A DNA stretch of 64,000 nucleotides, from assembly GCF_963853665.1 (NCBI RefSeq), contig NZ_OY970459.1, positions 2,542,001 through 2,606,000 of the forward strand. Reading direction: 5' to 3'. The notes beneath the pieces were generated by a model. That model was not told where the DNA came from and searched no databases. It saw only the letters and a list, made by a program, of their open reading frames with translations. The DNA comes from Mycobacterium decipiens. Lineage in GTDB: Bacteria; Actinomycetota; Actinomycetes; Mycobacteriales; Mycobacteriaceae. Positions within the stretch are counted from its first letter, which is position 1, and each line of letters begins with the position of its first letter. This document shows, piece after piece, positions 18,276 to 25,238 of this stretch. The translations under genes were made by a program, and so were the position numbers.

Positions 18276-19270
18276 TCGAACACGGGACCCCGCTTCGAAT
18301 TGGCGTCCTGGGCGCGGCCCGGATAACGCCGCTGGCGCTTGTCAAGCCGGCCAGCGGCAGCATCGAGGTCGTGGTGGCCGCGGTGGCAGCACGCGATGTG
18401 TCGCGTGCGCAGGCCTTTGCCGCCAAATTCGGCATCCCCCGGGTGCACCACAGCTACGAGGCGCTGATCGCCGACCCGGCCCTCGATGCGGTCTACAACC
18501 CGCTGCCCAACGGCTTGCACGGCCGGTGGACCCGAGCCGCACTGGCCGCGGGTAAGCACGTGCTGTGTGAAAAGCCGTTCACGGCCAACGCCGCCGAGGC
18601 GCGGGAGATCGCCGAACTGGCGGCGCAGGGGGATCGCGTGGTGATGGAGGCGTTCCACTACCGCTACCATCCGCTGGCTTTGCGAATCGAACAGATCATC
18701 GCGTCGGGTGAACTGGGCAAGCTCGAGCGGGTAGAGACGTCCATGTGCTTCCCCCTGGCGAAGTTCTCCGACATCCGCTACGACTACTCGCTCGCCGGGG
18801 GCGCGACCATGGACGCGGGCTGCTATGCCGTCCACATGGCCCGCACGTTCGGCGGTGCAACGCCGGAAGTCGTTTCGGCGCAAGCCAAATTGCGCGATCC
18901 GGAGGTCGATCGGGCCATGACGGCCGAGTTGCGATTTGCGGCCGGGCACACGGGCCGGATCCGGTGTTCGATGTGGTCGTCGGATCTGCTGAACATGACT
19001 GCCAGGGTTGTTGGCGATCAGGGCGAGCTGCGTGCGCTCAATCCGATTGTGCCCCAGCTTTTCCACCGGCTGACCGTTCGTTCAACGCGCGGAAAACGGG
19101 TGGAGCGGTTTGCCCGCCGCGCGTCCTATGCGTATCAACTCGACGCTTTCGCCGCGGCAGTGCTACGCGGGGAAGCGATCAAGACGACACCGGAGGACGC
19201 GGTCGAGAACATGACCGTCATCGACGCCATCTATTGCGCCGCCGGCCTTCCGCTCCGCATCCCGAGCTGA
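18272..19270 (+). CDS. Gfo/Idh/MocA family NAD(P)-dependent oxidoreductase
   Basis: This 332-residue enzyme has an N-terminal Rossmann fold (LRIGVLGAARITP) and the family hallmark CEKPF (HVLCEKPFTANAAEAREIAELA), where the Lys is catalytic. Then come EAFHYRYHPLA and DAGCYAVHMAR, which hold other substrate-site residues. It probably oxidises or reduces a sugar, inositol or related hydroxy compound. The GTG at 18272 overlaps the upstream stop; a longer frame from 18164 is the shadow of the monooxygenase. It stands where H37Rv has Rv1752 and PPE24. It converges on the Rv1754c orthologue. Confidence 0.92.
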   Translation: MIEHGTPLRIGVLGAARITPLALVKPASGSIEVVVAAVAARDVSRAQAFAAKFGIPRVHHSYEALIADPALDAVYNPLPNGLHGRWTRAALAAGKHVLCEKPFTANAAEAREIAELAAQGDRVVMEAFHYRYHPLALRIEQIIASGELGKLERVETSMCFPLAKFSDIRYDYSLAGGATMDAGCYAVHMARTFGGATPEVVSAQAKLRDPEVDRAMTAELRFAAGHTGRIRCSMWSSDLLNMTARVVGDQGELRALNPIVPQLFHRLTVRSTRGKRVERFARRASYAYQLDAFAAAVLRGEAIKTTPEDAVENMTVIDAIYCAAGLPLRIPS

Positions 19271-19306
19271 ACATCACCGATCAAGGACATCGGCGGCGGC
19301 GCCGTG

Positions 19307-20833
19307 CTATGGCAGTACGGTGTGCATCAACATCACGTTATATGCCGACCACAGCGAAAGATTGAAATATACGTCTTTGCCCGTCGACCAGGGATGCATC
19401 ATCGGCGCGTAGATGCCGCCAGGCATTTGGAAGGACGACACGAGCATTTGCTCTGGACTCCACGGTCCTTGCGGAGCCGGCGCGGTCCTTGCCACCACGT
19501 CGTTCATCCCGTTGGTGTACAGCGCCAGGTATTGCTTGAGATAGGTGTTGTATTGGACCGACATTTCGCCTACCGGGCCCGGGATCACGGGTGTGGCCGC
19601 GTCCGGCTTGCCTGGGACCCAGGAGTTCGAGTCGCCGTTGAAGTATTCGTACTTGGCTAGGTCGGGCACAAAGCGCTGCGAAACTCGCGCCAGATGCGCC
19701 GAACCGCCGCGCCCGGGCGGGGTTCCGAACGAGTAGAGGTAACCGTCGTTGGACTTGACGAACGCGCCCATCTGGAAATTCTCATTTCCCGGAACGAACT
19801 TGGCTCTCCCGCCGCTGCCCGGCCCCGACGCGCGGATGGTGCCCGGGTAGACCCCCCAGGTCTGGCCGTTGTCCTTGGACACCGCGATGCCCGAGTAGTT
19901 CGTCGTCCATTCTCCATCACGGCCCCAATTCCTGATGGACATGAAGTTGACGTACTGGGTTTTGCCGACGGAGATACCCGCGGTCGGAATGATGCCCGTC
20001 TCGTCTGGCGCCCATTTGATGCTGTTGATGAGCTGTTTGGAAAAGCCCGGTCGGTGTACCGGCGAACCGGAAAATCTGTTGGCGGCCTCGCCGGACGTCA
20101 CATGGACGCCGTTGGCCAGGTCACGGTCTTGGCTCCGGAACAGGGTGTTGTATCGCCATTGATGGCCATCGACGGCGCAATAGCCGAACGTGTCGCCGAA
20201 GATCATCAGCACCTGATGGCTAGCGGGATCGCCGTTATCCCAGGGGATTCCGAGGTCGGTCCCGGAAATGCCGAAGCGCTCCAGGGTTTTGTTGGGGCTG
20301 TCCGGTCCGGTCACCCACTCGGCAAGTGACGTGCTAGCCCCGGCGATCGCGGCACCAGGATCTCCTGCCGCCTCCGGTGGGGCAGGGTCTGGTGCTGGTG
20401 CTGGTGCTGGTGCTGGGTTTGGAGCTAGCTGAGGAGCAGTCGGGGGCTGTTGGCCCGCGGCGGGAGGATGGGGCGCGGGATTGGGACCGGGGTTGGCCCT
20501 GGGTACCAGCGCCTGCTGTTGTAGCGGCGCGGAGGGGCGAGCACCCGGGTTGAGCAGGGCGGATATCAGTGGGCCCAGCTTGGGCAACGGTGCGCGTTCG
20601 TTGGCGCCGCGAGGCCTGCGCCCGGTCGGTAGCGGAGCGCGCCCAGGGTGTACCGGGCCGAGCGCCGTGCCCCCGGGGTCGGTCACGACAGCGTTCGGTG
20701 GCGGCGGAGCGTTGGCGGCGTCTCCGCTGCAAGGCGCCGCCATCGCCGGTGGCGCGAGGCCGATCGGAACGATGAGTCCGATGGCGGCCGCCGACGCCAG
20801 CGATAACGACACGATTCGAGGAATCGCCGACAT
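19307..20833 (-). CDS. Secreted Pro-rich DUF4185 protein (Rv1754c-like)
   Basis: This 508-residue exported protein has a signal peptide of about 32 residues ending PAMAAP. A disordered Pro/Ala-rich segment runs to about residue 155, including repeated PAPA units encoded by a GCACCA-type hexamer tract near 20395-20420. A C-terminal DUF4185 beta-propeller-like domain follows, with MIFGDTFGYC, NGVHVTSGE, MGAFVKSNDGYLYSFGTPPGRGG and PWSTGKDVYFNLSLW. Sialidase-like folds share this layout, but no activity is shown by the sequence. GGAAGGTG precedes the ATG. The gene is shorter than the 563 residues I recall for Rv1754c, probably in the Pro-rich region. Confidence 0.88.
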   Translation of the reverse strand: MSAIPRIVSLSLASAAAIGLIVPIGLAPPAMAAPCSGDAANAPPPPNAVVTDPGGTALGPVHPGRAPLPTGRRPRGANERAPLPKLGPLISALLNPGARPSAPLQQQALVPRANPGPNPAPHPPAAGQQPPTAPQLAPNPAPAPAPAPDPAPPEAAGDPGAAIAGASTSLAEWVTGPDSPNKTLERFGISGTDLGIPWDNGDPASHQVLMIFGDTFGYCAVDGHQWRYNTLFRSQDRDLANGVHVTSGEAANRFSGSPVHRPGFSKQLINSIKWAPDETGIIPTAGISVGKTQYVNFMSIRNWGRDGEWTTNYSGIAVSKDNGQTWGVYPGTIRASGPGSGGRAKFVPGNENFQMGAFVKSNDGYLYSFGTPPGRGGSAHLARVSQRFVPDLAKYEYFNGDSNSWVPGKPDAATPVIPGPVGEMSVQYNTYLKQYLALYTNGMNDVVARTAPAPQGPWSPEQMLVSSFQMPGGIYAPMMHPWSTGKDVYFNLSLWSAYNVMLMHTVLP

Positions 20834-21100
20834 GTCACACCTTCCCGGGCTGGACGTCGCGATTGACGTCCGCAGTTAGCTGATGTGACGATAGTGATCT
20901 CTGGGACTCTTGTGATCAGTGATCCATTGATAGGTATGCGTCCGTGACCGTGTCGCAACCCATCCGTTCACCTCCGACCCGATCCACGCCAGACCGTCGA
21001 AAGGTTTGACATCGCCTACCGCGGGTATGTTCGAAGGTAATTGCCGTCGGGCCGCCCGGGGGGGACGCAACGGAGAATCGGCCGGACAGGGAGGCTGAGA

Positions 21101-21346
21101 ATGAACATAAGGAAGCTTGCGGGCACGGCGGCGCTTGCCGGTGGGCTGGGCGCTGCCGCGCTCGGACTCGGCGCCGGCCAGGCGCTGGCCGATCCGGGGC
21201 CACGGATACCACGACCACCGGTGCCGAATATCGACAATCCGATCAATTTGCGCCCGCTGTCGCCCGGACAGATCAAAAAGGTGTGCCCTTGGCAATCGCC
21301 ACCCGGTCACTGGATCGGGGGACCGCACGGAATACCCTGCACCTGA
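21101..21346 (+). CDS. Small secreted Pro-rich protein
   Basis: An 81-residue protein begins MNIRKLAGTAALAGG and has a clear signal peptide ending GQALADPG. The mature peptide of about 50 residues is rich in Pro and Gly and has two Cys (KKVCPW and IPCT) that could form one disulfide. It starts 10 bases after a GGGAGG ribosome binding site. It is divergent from the Rv1754c-like gene; TTGACA (21006-21011) and TATGTT (21026-21031), with a short 14-bp spacer, are its only promoter candidates. Function unknown. Confidence 0.75.
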   Translation: MNIRKLAGTAALAGGLGAAALGLGAGQALADPGPRIPRPPVPNIDNPINLRPLSPGQIKKVCPWQSPPGHWIGGPHGIPCT

Positions 21347-21395
21347 TCGGATTCGGGCATAACAAGCCACTACGCCCGTTGCCGGACGGCCGTCC

Positions 21396-22670
21396 TTAGC
21401 AAGGACCGCTCGGAATGCTGCGGCTAGGCATGGTTTCCTGGGTGGGGATTCCGCGTTGCACAGTTGCCAGCGCCGCGTTGGGCAGGCATTGCGGCACCTT
21501 CGATAGTGCGTGCAGCCCAGGGTAAATCTGGTCGTCCGGGTCACCGCCGCACCGGCTACTCAAGGCCGTGGCACCCAACGTCGTCAACATGCTGGCTGCC
21601 GCCCGTTGCCAGGTGAATATCTCGGCGCGACGCCGCGCGCAATGGCGGCGGTGCTGCTCGGGCCGGCTGACGATTGCGCGGGCCGCGTGTGCGATCGCCT
21701 CTGGGTGGTTGTCGGCGCAGGCACCGCTGTCCGCGGTGATGATCTCGGTCAGCGCCGACGTGCGGGAAACCACGGCTGGTGTGCCGCACGCCAGCGATTC
21801 GAGTGCGGCCAGCCCGAATGTCTCGTGCGGCCCGGGCGCCAATGCGACGTCGGCCGCCGCCAGCAGGCTGGCGACGGCGCGCCGATCGGAGATGAAGCCG
21901 GTGAAGTCGATTGGCAACCCGGTTGCCTTGCGTTCCAGCCTGGCCCGGAGCGGGCCCTCGCCAGCGATGACGAGTCGGGCGTCGACGCCGGCGTCGCACA
22001 ATGCGGCGAGCGCGTCGATGCTGCGGTCGGCGTGCTTCTCCAACGACAGCCGGCCGCAGTGGACCAGCAGCATCTGCGTTGGTGTGGCCCAGCGGCGTCG
22101 AACCCGGGCCGAACGCCGTCTCGGGTGGAAGGTCTGCAGATCTACGCCCAGTGGGACGGTGACCGTATTTGTCGCCCCGATTCGGTCGAATTCTTCGCGC
22201 GCGAACCCGGTAGTGCACACCACGGTGTCGTAGTCGGCGGCAGTTCGTGCGTTGGCGAAGTCTGCGAACTTCTGCGCTGCTCGACGTGGAAGCAATTGGC
22301 CTGCAAAGCGATCAAGGCGTTCATGGGAAATCATCACCGTCGTAACGCCGTGTTCGCGGCCCCACCGGCCCAGTGACCTCAGGGTGAGCCGGTCCGAGAC
22401 CTCCAAGGCGTCGGGTTGCAGTGCTTCCAGAAGAGTCCGCACCGGTCCCGGCATTGCCGCACGGTAACCACCTGTGAATGGAATGAACCTGGCAGGCAGG
22501 GTAATTCGCACGACACCTGTGCGTAGGTGGTGCCGTTCGGTGCGCGCACCCGGAACGATCAAGAACACGTCGTGACCACTGGCGCAGTACTCCGCGCCGA
22601 GCCGGTCCACCGCGGTGCGGAGGCCGCCCGAGCGAGGTCCGTAAAAGTTGGCGACCTGAACAACACGCAT
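21396..22670 (-). CDS. mgtA: GDP-mannose-dependent alpha-mannosyltransferase MgtA homologue
   Basis: This GT4 glycosyltransferase is almost collinear with MgtA (Rv0557), which adds mannose to a glucuronosyl-diacylglycerol at the inner membrane. Visible are the N-terminal FYGPRSGGLRTAVDRLGAEY donor/acceptor motif, VTVPLGVDLQTFHPRR, VHCGRLSLEKHADRSIDAL, and the EX7E-type HETFGLAALESLACGTPAVV. After about residue 383 (RCGGDPDDQ) the similarity I recall ends, and about 40 foreign residues follow to a total of 424. In H37Rv mgtA lies near Rv0558, far from this locus. This is therefore a moved gene or a second copy with a rearranged 3' end. Confidence 0.88.
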   Translation of the reverse strand: MRVVQVANFYGPRSGGLRTAVDRLGAEYCASGHDVFLIVPGARTERHHLRTGVVRITLPARFIPFTGGYRAAMPGPVRTLLEALQPDALEVSDRLTLRSLGRWGREHGVTTVMISHERLDRFAGQLLPRRAAQKFADFANARTAADYDTVVCTTGFAREEFDRIGATNTVTVPLGVDLQTFHPRRRSARVRRRWATPTQMLLVHCGRLSLEKHADRSIDALAALCDAGVDARLVIAGEGPLRARLERKATGLPIDFTGFISDRRAVASLLAAADVALAPGPHETFGLAALESLACGTPAVVSRTSALTEIITADSGACADNHPEAIAHAARAIVSRPEQHRRHCARRRAEIFTWQRAAASMLTTLGATALSSRCGGDPDDQIYPGLHALSKVPQCLPNAALATVQRGIPTQETMPSRSIPSGPC

Positions 22671-22767
22671 ACCGTGAGAAGAACCGGCCGTCGTGTGCGG
22701 TCAACGACGTGGTATCGACGGTGCCCTGAACATAGTGTGAACTCCTGCGGATCGGACACTCGTCATG

Positions 22768-23712
22768 TTAGGTAGCAGCGCGGCCGGCGATGTGAGTAAG
22801 TAGGTCTCGGGCCGCTCCGGCAGGTGGAGTGCGCCCGCCCGCCCAAATGGCGCGGAGCTTCCGTCTGAGATCCAGCTCGGGTACCGCCACGGGGCACAGG
22901 CGACCGATTGCGAGGTCGTCGGCAACCGCGAGTCGGCTCATCACCGCGGGTCCCGCGCCGGCGACGACGGCGGCGCGCACCGCAGCGGCAGAGGACAATT
23001 CGAGGACCGGATGTGCTTGCTGTGGGGAGTCACCCAGCGTTCGGCTCAGGGCTGCGGTCAACGAATCGCGCGTCCCCGACCCTGGCTCGCGGGTGACAAG
23101 CGGGGTTTGGCTCAGTTCCCGTGCACTCAGTGATCGCTGGCGACGAGCCCACCGGTGATCGGCCGGAACGACCACCACAAGCTCATCGCTGCCAACCACC
23201 CGGCTGCGTAACCCTGTTGGTATGTATGGGGTTTCGATGAAGCCAAGATCGGCGGTCCCAGCGTGCACGCCGGCAATCGCCTGGTCGCTATTGGTGGCCG
23301 TCATGATGATCTCGGGAGCGGCTGCGCCGGTCCGGGCGTTCGTAACTTGCAAGGACACCAGCCAGCGTGGCATGAGTTGTTCGGCGATCGTCAGGCTCGC
23401 TGCCACTTTGATGCGTTTGCGCCTTTCCGATCGCAACGAGGCCAACCCGGCGTCCATATGTTGTGCGACGTCGAGCAAGCGATCTGCCCACTCGGCGACG
23501 ACCACTCCGGCGGGTGTCAAGTGTGAGCCGCGCGGGGTCCTGACGACTAGGGCCACTCCGGTCTGAGTCTCAATTGACGCCAGCCGCGCCGACACCGCCT
23601 GCTGCGTCAGGCCGAACTCGCGGCCCGCTGCACCGAGACTACCGGTCCGCGCGATCGCCAAAAATATTCCGAGCGCGGACAGTTCGGGCATGCGAGCGCT
23701 GAGGGGCGGCAT
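22768..23712 (-). CDS. LysR family regulator, divergent from sulfite oxidase
   Basis: This 314-residue LysR-type regulator has an N-terminal winged helix-turn-helix (GIFLAIARTGSLGAAGREFGLTQQAVSARLASIE). A periplasmic-binding-like effector domain follows (IKVAASLTIAEQLMPRWL, GTADLGFIETP, LVVVVPADHRWA). The start is ATG 23712 or 23691 (MPELSALGIF). It is divergent from the sulfite-oxidase-type gene at 23900, and two perfect inverted repeats lie between them. It most likely controls that gene and itself; the inducer is not known but may be a sulfur compound. Confidence 0.9.
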   Translation of the reverse strand: MPPLSARMPELSALGIFLAIARTGSLGAAGREFGLTQQAVSARLASIETQTGVALVVRTPRGSHLTPAGVVVAEWADRLLDVAQHMDAGLASLRSERRKRIKVAASLTIAEQLMPRWLVSLQVTNARTGAAAPEIIMTATNSDQAIAGVHAGTADLGFIETPYIPTGLRSRVVGSDELVVVVPADHRWARRQRSLSARELSQTPLVTREPGSGTRDSLTAALSRTLGDSPQQAHPVLELSSAAAVRAAVVAGAGPAVMSRLAVADDLAIGRLCPVAVPELDLRRKLRAIWAGGRTPPAGAARDLLTHIAGRAAT

Positions 23713-23793
23713 GGCCTAGCCAGACGCTGCCCGTCGGGTTGCTCGCATTGGGCCCTCCAGTCATGGATCGCTATCCTGTGCACCGGCAAGAAT

Positions 23794-23852
23794 ACACAAG
23801 TGCGCCTTGTGTGAAGGCCATCCGGCACAAGAAAAACTTGTGAGCGCACAAG
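23794..23852. promoter_or_regulatory. Tandem LysR boxes between regulator and sulfite oxidase
   Basis: Site 1 is ACACAAG-N5-CTTGTGT (23794-23812), a perfect 7-bp inverted repeat. Site 2 is CACAAG-N5-CTTGTG (23826-23842), a perfect 6-bp repeat. A further CACAAG half-site lies at 23847-23852. The centres of sites 1 and 2 are 31 bp apart, about three helical turns. The T-N11-A arrangement is typical of LysR recognition and activation sites. Confidence 0.7.
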
Positions 23853-23899
23853 GTCAAACCCTCTACCGATAGTTCCGCCAACGGCGAACAATCGGAGTC

Positions 23900-25021
23900 A
23901 TGCTGGAGACCGCCGGGTTATGGGGCAAGCGTGACGACATGATCGTGCGTGGCGGCTTGCCGTACAACGCCGAACCACCACCGGCCGTGTTGGCTGCCAG
24001 CGACATCACCCCGATCAATGCGTTCTATGCCCGCAATCACGGCCCAGTCCCGGACATCGCGCCGGAGCACTGGCGGTTGACGGTCGACGGGCTGGTGGAT
24101 AGCCCGCTTACCGTGACCTACGAACGGCTGACCAGTGAGTTCGACCAACACACCGTGGTGGCGACGCTGGCGTGCGCCGGCAATCGACGTGCCGAGCTGC
24201 TGCGGGTGCGACCGATCCCGGGTAAAGATCCTTGGGAGCACGGGGCAATCTCGACCGCTCAGTGGCGCGGTGTCCGTCTTGCAGACGTCCTCAAGGCCGC
24301 CGAGGTGCACCTCGGCGAGGGGTTGCATGTCGCGTTCGAAGCTCCGGACGTCGCCGAGGAGGCTCGCCCCGTACAGCCCTACGGCAGCTCTATCCCGTTG
24401 CGCAAGGCGCTGTCGTCGGAGGTTCTGCTGGCATGGCAGATGAACTCCGAACCGTTGCCGCCTGCCCACGGAGGTCCGGTTCGCGTAGTGGTTCCCGGAT
24501 ACGTTGGGGCTCGCAGCGTCAAATGGGTCACGGCCATCACCGTGCAACCTGGCCCTTCGCAGAACTACTTTCAGGCTCTGGACTACCGCATCCTTCCGCC
24601 GGACGCCGATGCCGACCTCGTCGCGCCGGGCGAAGGAATTTCGCTATCGTCGCTGGCGCTCAACTGCGACATCCTCGACCCCACCGATGGCGATGACGTG
24701 CCGTCTGGAGCGCTGACGATTCGTGGCTACGGGATCGCCGGTGATGGCCGCAGCGTTGAGCGTGTCGACATATCCCTCGACGACGGGCTGACCTGGCAGC
24801 AGGCCGACTTGCACGCCGCGCCCAGTCAGTGGTCCTGGCGCCCGTGGTCGCTGACCGTCGACGTCGAGCCGGGACCTTTGGGCATCATCGCGCGCGCCTG
24901 GGACGACACCGGGACGCTGCAGCCCGAATCAGCGGCGTCCCTGTGGAATCCGCGCGGATACGGCAACAACGCTTGGGCCCGCGTCGCGTTGCGCGTGGGT
25001 CAGGCGGTAACTCGGTCATAG
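23900..25021 (+). CDS. Sulfite-oxidase-type molybdopterin oxidoreductase
   Basis: This 373-residue molybdenum enzyme of the sulfite oxidase family has an N-terminal molybdopterin domain with VATLACAGNRRAEL, where Cys92 would ligate molybdenum. Then come GAISTAQWRGVRLADVL and GPVRVVVPGYVGARSVKWV, all family hallmarks. The C-terminal Mo-co dimerisation domain runs from about 245 (IRGYGIAGDGRSVERVDISLDDG). There is no N-terminal cytochrome b5 domain and no Tat leader, so it resembles cytoplasmic forms needing a separate electron acceptor. ATG 23900 follows CGGAG. Oxidation of sulfite or an organosulfur compound is inferred. Confidence 0.9.
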   Translation: MLETAGLWGKRDDMIVRGGLPYNAEPPPAVLAASDITPINAFYARNHGPVPDIAPEHWRLTVDGLVDSPLTVTYERLTSEFDQHTVVATLACAGNRRAELLRVRPIPGKDPWEHGAISTAQWRGVRLADVLKAAEVHLGEGLHVAFEAPDVAEEARPVQPYGSSIPLRKALSSEVLLAWQMNSEPLPPAHGGPVRVVVPGYVGARSVKWVTAITVQPGPSQNYFQALDYRILPPDADADLVAPGEGISLSSLALNCDILDPTDGDDVPSGALTIRGYGIAGDGRSVERVDISLDDGLTWQQADLHAAPSQWSWRPWSLTVDVEPGPLGIIARAWDDTGTLQPESAASLWNPRGYGNNAWARVALRVGQAVTRS

Positions 25022-25179
25022 CCGCAAACTTGGATGAGTTGGGGGAAGCGCGAGTTGGGAAGGTACCCGACGCGCCGGCTAACGCCGAAAGCGCTACCGA
25101 TCCGCTGGGTAGGGTGGTTGAATTAGCCGACTCGCTCTGCGGCTACGCCGCGAGGCACATGAGGCGAAGGTGATACCAG

Positions 25180-25207
25180 TTGACGGTACTAGCCGGCGGC
25201 GTGATAT
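25180..25207 (+). promoter_or_regulatory. Candidate sigma-A-type promoter of the mmpL gene
   Basis: TTGACG (25180-25185) and TGATAT (25202-25207) are separated by 16 bp, 31 bases before the GTG at 25239. The 217-bp gap after the sulfite oxidase gene holds no other convincing element. Confidence 0.4.
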
Positions 25208-25238
25208 CCGACCCGGTGGCGTTGCTTAGGCTGATGCG

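Noticed and set aside
20395..20420. Hexamer tract in the Rv1754c-like gene as a phase-variable repeat
   Set aside because: A unit of six bases keeps the frame whatever the copy number, so it only lengthens the Pro-Ala linker.
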